DNA of 28,035 nt from a virus: the IMG/VR virus record IMGVR_UViG_3300047557_001189, positions 1-28,035 of that record. One strand, written 5' to 3'. The notes beneath the pieces are model-generated. The model was not told where the DNA came from. It worked only from the letters and a program-made list of their open reading frames with translations, and made no database searches. The translations under genes and the position numbers were made by a program. Every line of letters starts with the position of its first letter. The first letter of the stretch is position 1. Of the stretch, positions 12,739 through 20,379 are shown in pieces.

Positions 12739-12996
12739 TTGAAAAAGCACACCAAGATATATTTTGAGTATTTTGGCTATGACACCACATCGTTTGTGCG
12801 CTGTGAGGTATGTGGTGCTGCGGCAAATGACATTCACCACATTCAGGCACGTGGCATGGGTGGAAGTAAGACCGCTGACCGAATTGAAAACCTGATGGCT
12901 CTGTGCCGTAAACATCATGAAATGTATGGCGACCGAAAACAATGGAAAGACTGGCTGCAAAAGGTGCATGATTTGAAAATGAATGAAAGAGGGTGA
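12739..12996 (+). CDS. HNH-family protein
   Basis: 85 residues. The frame is open upstream to 12703 with no ATG, so the TTG at 12739 (Met-Lys-Lys-His) is the likely start. The protein has a zinc-binding CxxC (CEVCG), the HNH pattern 'DIHHI...GMGG', 'NLMALCRKHHEMYG' with the second Cys/His set. Small HNH proteins of phages cut or nick DNA and many are needed for genome packaging with the terminase. This one is far from the terminase (about 6 kb) and begins the rightward block beside the origin candidate. It overlaps the sigma-like gene by GTGA. Confidence 0.75.
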   Translation: MKKHTKIYFEYFGYDTTSFVRCEVCGAAANDIHHIQARGMGGSKTADRIENLMALCRKHHEMYGDRKQWKDWLQKVHDLKMNERG

Positions 12997-13520
12997 CCAA
13001 AAGCCAAATCATAACAGAGATTGCAATTTCCAAATGGCTGCCGGATTTCTGCGCAAAAGTAGGAAAGCACGTCGCAAGCGACTTACAACAACACTTATTG
13101 CTTTTGTTATGCGAAATGTCGGAAGAGAAAATCACCAACCTGCACCAGAACGGCACACTGATATTTTACCTTGTCAGGGTGGGTGTAAATGCAGTTAATG
13201 GCAACCGATATACAAAGTTTTACCGCGACCACCTACGCACAAATGAAACGCTACCCGATGACTACGATGACACCGCAGAGGAATACGATGAGACAAATTT
13301 CAGGCGGATGCAGGAAGCAAGGGAAGCAATCAATTACAAAGAGGTGGCATTGCATTTCAACCGCTCGGATTGGTACGTTGAAAAGCTATGGCTACTATAC
13401 AATGAAAACCGCAGCATGGCAAGCATAGCAAAGGCCACCAAAATAAACTACAGAGAAATCAGTCAAATAATAAACGCATTGAAAGCCCAAATAAAAGAAC
13501 GTTACAATGAACTTGGTTAA
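12993..13520 (+). CDS. Sigma-factor-like phage transcription regulator (putative)
   Basis: 175 residues, start GTG at 12993 overlapping the previous stop. Residues ~20-75 contain helices with 'GTLIFYLVRVGVNAVNG' and 'KFYRDHLR', a pattern I know from sigma-70-like proteins of Bacteroidota phages. The middle is acidic (DDYDDTAEEYDE) and the C-terminus has 'MASIAKATKINYREISQIINALKAQIKER', a helix-turn-helix like sigma region 4. It would give a way to switch to late genes. The assignment is from pattern similarity and could equally be a small terminase-like DNA-binding protein. It starts the rightward block. Confidence 0.45.
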   Translation: MTKSQIITEIAISKWLPDFCAKVGKHVASDLQQHLLLLLCEMSEEKITNLHQNGTLIFYLVRVGVNAVNGNRYTKFYRDHLRTNETLPDDYDDTAEEYDETNFRRMQEAREAINYKEVALHFNRSDWYVEKLWLLYNENRSMASIAKATKINYREISQIINALKAQIKERYNELG

Positions 13521-13758
13521 CATCATATCCGTTGCCGCATTTGCGGTGTTGCTATCCCGGTACTTATTCCCACCAGTGATAAGTTTTATGCTAAAAATAC
13601 ATCGACCGCACCGCCCCGTTTATAAACCGTGGGAGTGTGGGTTTTGTTTATCGTGGTGGATGGGGTTGGCTGTATTTATCCCACTTGCTGGGTGGTGGGG
13701 ATTGCCGTTTGCTGCCCTGTCTGCTGTGTGTGGCTCTTTAATTGATAGATACGTATGA
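13507..13758 (+). CDS. Membrane protein, DUF1360-like
   Basis: 83 residues, overlapping the previous gene by 14 bases. Three hydrophobic segments are visible: ~4-20 (NIISVAAFAVLL), 22-30, and 52-76 (MGLAVFIPLAGWWGLPFAALS). The core 'YKPWECGFCLSWWMGL' with two cysteines matches the pattern of the DUF1360 family of small membrane proteins found in phages and bacteria. Role unknown. Confidence 0.55.
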   Translation: MNLVNIISVAAFAVLLSRYLFPPVISFMLKIHRPHRPVYKPWECGFCLSWWMGLAVFIPLAGWWGLPFAALSAVCGSLIDRYV

Positions 13759-13958
13759 CACCCGAACAAAAAGAAATCTGCCTACAACTCAAAGAAACAA
13801 TCGAGCGTATCAACCGCACGGGAACATATCATCTTGCGGCTGAATATTACGCAAAGTTAAATGAGGTACACCGCCAGCTTTATGGTCAGCCATTGCCCGG
13901 TTGTCGCTCATGTATGTTTGATGCGTTGAAAAGATTATACCGCGAAGCCAATGCCTAA
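13755..13958 (+). CDS. Small helical protein of unknown function
   Basis: 67 residues, start in an ATGA overlap. Helical sequence 'EICLQLKETIERINRTGTYH' and a 'GCRSCMFDALKRLY' end, with two closely spaced cysteines. No family is recognised. It overlaps the glycosyltransferase gene by eight bases. Confidence 0.5.
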   Translation: MTPEQKEICLQLKETIERINRTGTYHLAAEYYAKLNEVHRQLYGQPLPGCRSCMFDALKRLYREANA

Positions 13959-14709
13959 AATTATACATAGCGGAAACGCAGGGGATTTGATTTATTCACT
14001 TCCAGCAATGCGTAAAGCATCGGAACTTAAAGGCGAAAAGGTGCATTTGTATCTGCATATTAACGTACCGGGCAAGTACGGCAATATGTCACACCCGATG
14101 GGAAATGTGCAGATGAACCGCAAGATGGCAGAGATGCTGATACCTTTGCTAATGTCAACCGAATTTATCGGCCAGTGCAAAATCACAGAAGAGCCACAGC
14201 AGGTTGACTATAACTTTGACCTATTCCGTAAGTTCCACAACTACACCGGGCATATTTCACAATGGTACTTCCATATTTACCCGGAGTTGACATGCGATTT
14301 ATCCGTGCCGATTAATTTTGATTTAGCACAAAGTCCAAAAGCATTTGATATTGTGCTTAACCGCACGGCAAGATATCACAACCCCACATTTGACTACACC
14401 GCATTGCGCCAATATCAAGACCGCATCACTTTTGTAGGGTTGCACGAGGAGTTCCGAGTTATCAGCGCAAAGTTGCCAAACATAAAACACTACCCCGTTG
14501 ATGATTTTTATCAATTGGCGCAGGTCATATCCGGATGCAACCTATTTATTGGCAACCAATCAATGGCTTTTGCCATAGCCGAGCAAATGAAACACCCCAG
14601 AGTTGTGGAAATATGCCCGACTGCGCACAATGTTATCCCAACCGGGCATAACGGATATGGGGCTTGGACAATCGTAAACCTATTACAAATTTTAAAAATA
14701 CATGGCTGA
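13951..14709 (+). CDS. Glycosyltransferase-like protein (GT-B, heptosyltransferase-type fold)
   Basis: 252 residues. 'HSGNAGDLIYSLPAM' (residues 6-20) resembles the N-terminal acceptor-site loop of heptosyltransferase-type (GT9) enzymes, and 'CNLFIGNQSMAFAIAEQMKHPRVVEICP' (~200-228) resembles the sugar-nucleotide-binding 'GNDSGPMHLA' region. The protein is shorter than typical heptosyltransferases. It stands in a row with a SAM methyltransferase and, 3 kb on, a second glycosyltransferase, just before the terminase. Possible targets are phage DNA, the virion or host surface glycans; the sequence does not say which. Confidence 0.55.
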   Translation: MPKIIHSGNAGDLIYSLPAMRKASELKGEKVHLYLHINVPGKYGNMSHPMGNVQMNRKMAEMLIPLLMSTEFIGQCKITEEPQQVDYNFDLFRKFHNYTGHISQWYFHIYPELTCDLSVPINFDLAQSPKAFDIVLNRTARYHNPTFDYTALRQYQDRITFVGLHEEFRVISAKLPNIKHYPVDDFYQLAQVISGCNLFIGNQSMAFAIAEQMKHPRVVEICPTAHNVIPTGHNGYGAWTIVNLLQILKIHG

Positions 14710-15298
14710 AACTTTTAAAGCACACGAAAGGCGCAAAGCGTCAGGATTTTATGAAAAATACATCAAAGGTCAGGGAATAGACATCGGATGTGGCAGAATA
14801 GATACATTTGACGGCATTGATACAATTTCAATGACCGATTGTGTTCACCACGATAAAGACGATTGCGATGCTACCACAATGGATAAATATGCTGACAACA
14901 CATTCGACTATGTTTATGCATCCCACGTGTTGGAACATCTTGACGACCCAGTTACCGCCATACAAAATTGGTATCGTATCTGCAAACCCGGTGGGCATAT
15001 CATCATGAGCATACCGCATCGTGATTTGTATGAGCGTAAAAAAACATTGCCGAGCCGTTGGAATTTAGACCACCGATATTTCTATCTGCCGTACTCATGT
15101 GAGCCACCACATACTTTTAGTGTTGAGGGCATATTGCTACAATCAGGTATAAAAGAGTATTGGGATATTGAGGTAATTGACACGGCCACAAACAAAGACA
15201 AACCCGAAGAACATAGCAACGGGGAATTTTCAATCGAAGTAATAATCAAAAAAAATGCAGTGGGTAAAACTAACAAGCGTAAGAGCAAATCCAAATAA
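14702..15298 (+). CDS. SAM-dependent methyltransferase (Methyltransf_11 type)
   Basis: 198 residues. Motif I 'GIDIGCGRID' (25-34), an acidic motif II region and 'FDYVYASHVLEHLDDP' (~69-84) give a class I Rossmann-fold methyltransferase, of the type acting on small molecules or sugars and not on DNA bases. It starts inside the glycosyltransferase gene (8-base overlap) and its end overlaps the DNA-methyltransferase gene by 44 bases. The close link with glycosyltransferases suggests it modifies the same sugar product; the end KRKSKSK is basic. The target is inferred only from context. Confidence 0.7.
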   Translation: MAETFKAHERRKASGFYEKYIKGQGIDIGCGRIDTFDGIDTISMTDCVHHDKDDCDATTMDKYADNTFDYVYASHVLEHLDDPVTAIQNWYRICKPGGHIIMSIPHRDLYERKKTLPSRWNLDHRYFYLPYSCEPPHTFSVEGILLQSGIKEYWDIEVIDTATNKDKPEEHSNGEFSIEVIIKKNAVGKTNKRKSKSK

Positions 15299-16757
15299 TC
15301 CCCGTGTCATTCGGGATGAGAAGTTTGCCAAATTAAAGCAGTCAATTATTGACTTTCCTGAAATGTTGGAAAAGCGTCCGTTGGTTTGCTATACCGAGGG
15401 CGAGAAATACATCGTGCTTGGTGGCAATATGCGACTGAAAGCATTGTCGGACATTGGCGCAAAAGAGATACCGATTATTTTGGCAGATGAATGGACAGAA
15501 GAACAACGGGCGCAATTCCTGATTAAGGACAATGTGGGCTTTGGCGAATGGGATTGGAACACCCTTGCAAACGAATGGGATGCTGAAAAATTAGAGGCTT
15601 GGGGATTGGAGTTGCCGCCTATGGATGCAATAGAATTGGAAGCAGAAGAAGATGATTACGAAATGCCCGAGCAGATTGAAACCGATATTGTGCTGGGTGA
15701 TTTGTTTGAGATAGGGCAACATAGGTTACTTTGTGGGGATAGTACCGATAGCGACCAAGTTGCAAAGTTAATGAATGGGGAAAAGGCGGATATGGCACAC
15801 AATGACCCACCATACGGAATGAAAAAAGAAAATGAAGGTGTGTTAAATGATAACCTGAATTTTGATGACCTTCTGCAATTTAACAAGGAATGGATTGCAT
15901 TGCAATTTTCACACTTAAAAGATAATGGCTCATGGTATTGCTGGGGTATAGACGAACCGCTAATGGATATTTACAGCAATATCATTAAACCATATATAAA
16001 ACAACAAAAGGCAACATTCCGTAATTTATTGACTTGGGATAAAGGACACGGTCAAAGTCAAAATTCAGACCAAACCCGGTCTTATGCAACAGCAGACGAA
16101 AAATGTCTTTTTGTTATGTTAGGTGTTCAAGGTTTTAATAATAATGCAGATAATTATTTTGAGGGCTTTGAAAGTATCAGGGAATATTTAGTTACAGAAA
16201 AAAATAAACTTGGATGGAATACCGAAAAGATTATACAAATAACAGGGAAAACAAGCGCAAGTCATTATTTTAGCAAAAGCCAATGGCATTTCCCAACAGA
16301 GGAGCATTATAATTCAATTAGACAAGCAGCAAACGGAGATGCATTTCAAAAGGAATACGATGCATTTCAAAAGGAATACGATGCATTGAAAAAGGAATAC
16401 GATGCATTGAAAAAGGAATATTATTCAACTCGTGCATATTTTAATAATACTCATGACAACATGAATAATGTTTGGCACTTTGCAAGACATCAAAAAGATG
16501 GGAGCGAAGGTGGTCATGCTACACCTAAACCAATACCATTGTGCGAAAGGGCAATAAAAAGTAGTTGTCCAGATAACGGCCTTGTTTTGGATATGTTTCT
16601 CGGCAGCGGTTCAACAATGGTAGCATCACACCAACTCAACCGCAAATGCTACGGCATGGAACTTGACCCAAAGTATTGCCAAGTTATAATTGACCGAATG
16701 TTAAAACTTGACCCCACGCTGGAAGTAAAACGCAACGGGCAGCCGTATGTAAAATAG
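15255..16757 (+). CDS. ParB-domain-fused N6-adenine/N4-cytosine DNA methyltransferase
   Basis: 500 residues. Residues ~1-95 form a ParB/Srx-like domain (NPNNPR, 'VLGGNMRLKA' at 54-63). The methyltransferase part has DPPY (184-187) as the catalytic motif IV and 'DMFLGSGST' (446-454) as the SAM-binding motif, an order (IV then I) typical of beta-class enzymes. Between them is the target-recognition region with four copies of a seven-residue repeat DA[FL][QK]KEY (residues 362-389), a heptad likely to form a coiled coil. The gene from about 15840 to 16480 is AT-rich relative to its flanks. It starts 44 bases inside the previous gene. Methylates phage DNA at an unknown site. Confidence 0.85.
   Translation: MQWVKLTSVRANPNNPRVIRDEKFAKLKQSIIDFPEMLEKRPLVCYTEGEKYIVLGGNMRLKALSDIGAKEIPIILADEWTEEQRAQFLIKDNVGFGEWDWNTLANEWDAEKLEAWGLELPPMDAIELEAEEDDYEMPEQIETDIVLGDLFEIGQHRLLCGDSTDSDQVAKLMNGEKADMAHNDPPYGMKKENEGVLNDNLNFDDLLQFNKEWIALQFSHLKDNGSWYCWGIDEPLMDIYSNIIKPYIKQQKATFRNLLTWDKGHGQSQNSDQTRSYATADEKCLFVMLGVQGFNNNADNYFEGFESIREYLVTEKNKLGWNTEKIIQITGKTSASHYFSKSQWHFPTEEHYNSIRQAANGDAFQKEYDAFQKEYDALKKEYDALKKEYYSTRAYFNNTHDNMNNVWHFARHQKDGSEGGHATPKPIPLCERAIKSSCPDNGLVLDMFLGSGSTMVASHQLNRKCYGMELDPKYCQVIIDRMLKLDPTLEVKRNGQPYVK
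16338..16421 (+). repeat. Four 21-base tandem repeats in the DNA methyltransferase gene
   Basis: GATGCATTTCAAAAGGAATAC occurs twice (16338-16379) and a variant with TTGAAAAA in place of TTTCAAAA twice (16380-16421). Each unit encodes seven residues. Copy number could change by slippage and would keep the reading frame. Confidence 0.85.
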
Positions 16758-16774
16758 TGAACAAATAGTGAGAC

Positions 16775-17134
16775 ATGGCAAACGAACAAAATCTTAAACC
16801 ATTCCCGAAAGGGGTAGTTCAAAACCCCAACGGCAGACCGAAAAAGTACGTTACTCTACTCAAAGAGCAAGGCTACAAATTAGCGGAAATTAATGACACT
16901 ATCCAAGCCATGCTGTCAATGGACTTAGACGAGCTGAAAGAAGTATGGCAAAACCCAAAGGCAACCATTTTGGAAAAGACCATCGCCAATGCTATGCGCA
17001 AGAGTTTGGAGAAAGGCAGTTTGTATTCCATTGAAACTTTGCTGTCCCGTGTGTATGGCAAGCCAAAGGAAACGGCTGATGTCAACCAAAATGTAACCGG
17101 GGAGATTAAGATTTCGTTGGATTTAGGAGAATAA
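16775..17134 (+). CDS. Putative terminase small subunit / DUF5681-like protein
   Basis: 119 residues. 'PFPKGVVQNPNGRPKK' at the N-terminus is the DUF5681-type 'GxxxNPxGRPK' motif found at the start of phage DNA-packaging and related proteins. The rest is helical, with 'ILEKTIANAMRKSLEKGSLYSIETLLSRVYGKPKE' resembling the helical central part of small terminases. It lies one gene before the large terminase, interrupted by a glycosyltransferase. Its job would be to recognise the packaging site. DUF5681 alone is not diagnostic, so confidence is moderate. Confidence 0.6.
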   Translation: MANEQNLKPFPKGVVQNPNGRPKKYVTLLKEQGYKLAEINDTIQAMLSMDLDELKEVWQNPKATILEKTIANAMRKSLEKGSLYSIETLLSRVYGKPKETADVNQNVTGEIKISLDLGE

Positions 17135-17167
17135 AAAAACCCGGCAGCTTTGCGGGGTACTGCCGGG
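17133..17167. terminator. Hairpin terminator after the small terminase gene
   Basis: CCCGGCAG (17140-17147) pairs fully with CTGCCGGG (17160-17167) around a 12-base loop. Seven A precede it (T7 on the minus strand), while on the plus strand only CTGGTTTTG follows. The better terminator is on the minus strand, where no gene is read; on the plus strand it may act weakly. Confidence 0.6.
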
Positions 17168-17209
17168 CTGGTTTTGCAACCGATATTCAAGTGCAAATAT
17201 AAATAAAAA

Positions 17210-17350
17210 ATGAAAAGAAAATACCACGTTCAAAGAAATCGTGACAAAAAAATGATAACCATCCACTTTCATTACATCCTGATTAGGAGTGGTTATATCA
17301 GGGCAGCGTATAAAAATCTCAAAGAAGCCATTAAGAATTGGAACAAATGA
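17210..17350 (+). CDS. 46-residue basic protein, candidate
   Basis: The ATG at 17210 opens 46 codons to a TGA that overlaps the glycosyltransferase start as ATGA. The protein is strongly basic (KRKYHVQRNRDKK ... YKNLKEAIKNWNK) with a beta-like centre (MITIHFHYILIRSGY). Coupling to the next gene and lack of in-frame stops support it. Function unknown. Confidence 0.45.
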   Translation: MKRKYHVQRNRDKKMITIHFHYILIRSGYIRAAYKNLKEAIKNWNK

Positions 17351-18405
17351 AAGTATTAGCTCTTTGGAACGGAATGGGTGGTGTGGAATATCACCGCTTA
17401 TATGTGCCACTAAAACGATTGCAAATAGACCATGCCGACCAAATCGAGGTGGAAGTCAGTCAGGAGTTTAACAAATCAGGATTACCTAATTTGAAACAAT
17501 ATGACCTTATCCTATTCAACAGATGGTTGGGTGCGGACCACTACGAAATTTTGCACTATCTGGCAAAGCACGGCATCCCGTACATTGTGGACATCGACGA
17601 CTTTTGGGAATTACCGAAGTACCACCCAACGTATAAATTTTTTCGTGAAAACAAATTAAAGCAGGCCATTGTGGATACCATCCGTTACGCTGATGGTGTT
17701 ACAACCACCACACCGCAATTGGCTGCCGAGATAAAGAAACTCAACCACAGGGTGGAGATACTGCCCAACGCATTGGATACTACGGATGAACATTGGTTAT
17801 CCGCACCGCAGCAACGTGATGTGTTTACCTTTGGCTGGGTTGGTGGGTTGACCCACAGCAACGATATTATGATTATATCGGATGCCATTGCCCGAATATG
17901 CGATGAGTATGGGGACAAGGTGCGTTTTGTGATTTGCGGATGGATGCCAAACAATTACGTGTGGGATAGCATCCTTTACAAGTTCAACGGAGGTTCCGGT
18001 GTGCTTAGACCGCAAGTGGTGGTATCAGCAGCGCAAGCACCAAATGAATACGGCAACTTTTACCGCCTGTTTGATGTGGCACTTGCACCGCTTGAAGACA
18101 CCAAGTGGAATAACTGCAAATCGGAACTGAAAATAATCGAAGCGTCAACCTATAAATTGCCCGTGATAGCATCAAATGTCAACCCATACATTAACCATTC
18201 GGAGAATTATGGGGTGCATTTTACCGACAACACCCCGGATGCGTGGTATAAATCAATGAAGCATTTTTTGGATAGCCAAGAAAGCGCACGGATTTTGGGG
18301 GATAATAATTACTATTACTGCAAAGAACATCACAACCTTGATAAAATCAACCTGAAAAGGCTGGAATTTTACAAATGCACATCCAATATAAGCGACCATT
18401 CGTGA
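17347..18405 (+). CDS. Glycosyltransferase, GT4-like
   Basis: 352 residues from the ATG at 17347; a TTG three codons earlier (17338) is a weaker start. The protein has the two-Rossmann GT-B layout: 'VLALWNGMGGVEYHRL' at the N-terminus, 'YIVDIDDFWELPKYHP' (~90-105), 'FTFGWVGGLTHSND' (~155-168), and 'SELKIIEASTYKLPVIASNVNPY' (~255-277), the last containing the E-x(7)-E-like nucleotide-sugar-binding area. It overlaps the large terminase by 31 bases, so it belongs to the packaging transcript. A role in DNA, virion or host-surface glycosylation is open. Confidence 0.75.
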   Translation: MKVLALWNGMGGVEYHRLYVPLKRLQIDHADQIEVEVSQEFNKSGLPNLKQYDLILFNRWLGADHYEILHYLAKHGIPYIVDIDDFWELPKYHPTYKFFRENKLKQAIVDTIRYADGVTTTTPQLAAEIKKLNHRVEILPNALDTTDEHWLSAPQQRDVFTFGWVGGLTHSNDIMIISDAIARICDEYGDKVRFVICGWMPNNYVWDSILYKFNGGSGVLRPQVVVSAAQAPNEYGNFYRLFDVALAPLEDTKWNNCKSELKIIEASTYKLPVIASNVNPYINHSENYGVHFTDNTPDAWYKSMKHFLDSQESARILGDNNYYYCKEHHNLDKINLKRLEFYKCTSNISDHS

Positions 18406-19562
18406 CCGATTACCAGCGCAGGATACTTGACAGCCCTGCGAGGTACACGATTACAGCTGCTGCCACGAAAGTAGGCAAGACGGCATCGCATATTATTTGG
18501 CTGTTTGAGCAGGCGTTGACACTGAAAGAAAATCAATCAGTGTGGTGGGTTGCACCTGTGTATCAGCAGGCAGAAATCGCGTTTAATCGTATGCGGACAC
18601 AGGTCACAAACAAGGCATTTTTTAAGGTTAATGAAAGCAAACTGCGACTGACAACCCCAACGGGTGGCATAATCCAATTCAAGTCAGCAGAGAAGCCCGA
18701 TAACCTTTATGGTGACGATGTTTATGCAGCCGTGTTTGATGAGTTCACACGGGCAAGGGAAGAGGCATGGTTCGCTCTGCGTTCCACCCTGACCAAGACC
18801 GAGGGCAAGTGCAAACTAATCGGCAACGTAAAGGGCAAAAAGAATTGGGGTTACAAGTTGAGTGAACGTGCGAGAATGGGTGAGCCGAATTACGAGTTTC
18901 ACAAAATCACGGCATACGATGGTGTGAATGCTGGCATCCTAAAATTAGAGGAAGTTGAGCAGGCCAAAAGGGATTTGCCACAGCATATATTTTCCGAGTT
19001 GTACCTTGCCGAGCCAACCGAAGACGGAAGCAACCCATTCGGTTTGTCATTTATTTCGCAGTGCATCGCACCGCTGTCGAACCGACCTGCTGAGTGGTAC
19101 GGCATTGACCTTGCAAAATACAGCGACTGGACTGTCATAATCGGATTGGATGCAGATTATAATGTTTGCCACTTTGACCGCTTCCAAATGGATTGGGCGC
19201 AAACCGAGCAGCGAATTATTCGTACCATTGGTACGACACCTGCGGCATTGGATAGCACGGGTGTGGGTGACCCTATTGTAGAAAAGATACAGCGCATCTG
19301 CCCACGTGCAATCGGTGTGAAATTTACATCGGTAAGCAAACAACAAATGATGGAACAACTGACCGCAGATGTACACGCTGGCATGATTAAATTTCCAGAG
19401 GGTGTAATTGCGGATGAAATGCGTAATTTTGAATTCGAACATACGCAGACGGGCATGAGATATTCAGCACCCTCAGGACTACACGATGACGCTGTTTGTG
19501 CTTTGGCGCTTGCACGGCATTGCAGCATAAAAAATAAAAAAGGAGTATTTGTTATCATATGA
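18375..19562 (+). CDS. terL: Terminase large subunit
   Basis: 395 residues. The ATPase has a Walker A-like 'AATKVGKT' (30-37), 'VWWVAPVYQQAE' (56-67) and Walker B 'AAVFDEF' with D122 and E123. The nuclease domain has D245 in 'YGIDLAKYSDW', D293 in 'LDSTGVGDP' and D371/D372 in 'HDDAVCALALA', the three acidic sites for two-metal catalysis. It cuts and translocates phage DNA into the prohead. The length is on the short side. It starts 31 bases inside the glycosyltransferase gene and ends in an ATGA overlap with the next. Confidence 0.92.
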   Translation: MHIQYKRPFVTDYQRRILDSPARYTITAAATKVGKTASHIIWLFEQALTLKENQSVWWVAPVYQQAEIAFNRMRTQVTNKAFFKVNESKLRLTTPTGGIIQFKSAEKPDNLYGDDVYAAVFDEFTRAREEAWFALRSTLTKTEGKCKLIGNVKGKKNWGYKLSERARMGEPNYEFHKITAYDGVNAGILKLEEVEQAKRDLPQHIFSELYLAEPTEDGSNPFGLSFISQCIAPLSNRPAEWYGIDLAKYSDWTVIIGLDADYNVCHFDRFQMDWAQTEQRIIRTIGTTPAALDSTGVGDPIVEKIQRICPRAIGVKFTSVSKQQMMEQLTADVHAGMIKFPEGVIADEMRNFEFEHTQTGMRYSAPSGLHDDAVCALALARHCSIKNKKGVFVII

Positions 19563-20155
19563 AATTACCAAAGAACTGGCAGGACATCAGCATCGGCACA
19601 TTTCAACAGTTGCACAAACTGACCGAGCCGACATTTGAAAACCAAATCGCAACACTTGCCATCCTAACCGGGCAGACCGTTGAGCAAATCGAAGAGTTAC
19701 CAATCAAAGAAATCACAGCAGCCATTGCAAAATTGGGGTGGATGACACAGCTACCCACCGCAAAGGATTTCAAAAAGTTTAGGCACGGGTTGACAACTTA
19801 CAAATTTGTGGCATCGCAACACGAATTGGCAGCGCATCAATTTATCACCGTTCAGGATTTGTTCGGTCAGCAAGATAACTGGGTGGGCAATTTGCATAAA
19901 ATCATGGCTGCACTGGCTGTGAAATACAAATGGTTTCGCAAATCGGAAATCAAGCCGACCGAATTTGACAAGGTAGCTGACCTGTTCCGTGACCGCATGA
20001 GCATAGCCAATGCATATGGTTATGCGCTTTTTTTTTCGGCTTACTTGCCGGCATCACTCGAAATTACCCAAGTATTTTTAGAACTGGAAGTGGAGAAGTT
20101 GAAGAAGATACACGCAGAAAAGACAGGCCAGCAATCGCGTGGCTCAAAACCATAG
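19559..20155 (+). CDS. Tail-assembly-chaperone-like protein
   Basis: 198 residues, helical throughout, no membrane segment. The series 'ENQIATLAILTGQTVEQIEELP', 'KFVASQHELAAHQFITVQDL' and 'WVGNLHKIMAALAVKYK' is of the type I know as tail assembly chaperones (G protein) in Bacteroidota phages. They coat the tape measure protein during tail building. The gene carries a run of nine T at 20028-20036 within codons for Leu-Phe-Phe; the -1 frame beyond it is open into the next gene, an arrangement typical of G/G-T frameshifts. The tape measure is not adjacent (5 kb downstream), which is unusual. Confidence 0.55.
   Translation: MKLPKNWQDISIGTFQQLHKLTEPTFENQIATLAILTGQTVEQIEELPIKEITAAIAKLGWMTQLPTAKDFKKFRHGLTTYKFVASQHELAAHQFITVQDLFGQQDNWVGNLHKIMAALAVKYKWFRKSEIKPTEFDKVADLFRDRMSIANAYGYALFFSAYLPASLEITQVFLELEVEKLKKIHAEKTGQQSRGSKP
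20028..20036 (+). other. T9 run, possible -1 frameshift site
   Basis: In frame the bases read CTT TTT TTT TCG. Slipping back one base keeps TTT-TTT pairing. The -1 frame is open from 19993 to 20352, running through T9 and into the 63-residue gene without an ATG, GTG or TTG before 20161. Confidence 0.4.
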
Positions 20156-20160
20156 ATGGC

Positions 20161-20352
20161 ATGGCAAACGGAGACCGCACCAAATGGGACTTCTTTTTGA
20201 ATATGGGATTGGTGGAGTTCCTGAATGCAGTCAGTTTCTACAATGAAAAGAAACGGGCGCAAACAGAAAGGCTGAATGCAGCAGCGCAAGGGGCAAAATC
20301 TGCCAAAGATAGTAGCGTGTACCAGATTGCTTTGTTGCAAGAATTGATTTAA
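20161..20352 (+). CDS. Small protein, probable second part of the tail chaperone (G-T type)
   Basis: 63 residues from the ATG at 20161, five bases after the upstream stop. The protein-like sequence begins earlier: the open frame upstream encodes 'AWLKTIDGMANGDRTKWDFF', and 'WL-x-TID ... GD-x-TKW' is a pattern I associate with the T part of these chaperones. As no start codon exists upstream, the full form would need the -1 frameshift in the previous gene. The rest is helical (VEFLNAVSFYNEKKRAQ). Followed by the tRNA-like element. Confidence 0.5.
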   Translation: MANGDRTKWDFFLNMGLVEFLNAVSFYNEKKRAQTERLNAAAQGAKSAKDSSVYQIALLQELI

Positions 20353-20361
20353 TACTTTTAT
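20353..20361 (+). promoter_or_regulatory. TACTTTTAT motif before the tRNA-like element
   Basis: The nonamer begins one base after the stop of the 63-residue gene and 19 bases before the first base of the tRNA-like element (20380). A TTTG lies 18 bases upstream of it, so here it also fits a Bacteroidota promoter with one mismatch. It would start transcription near 20367. Confidence 0.45.
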
Positions 20362-20379
20362 ATATGAGGCTGCGGCCTT

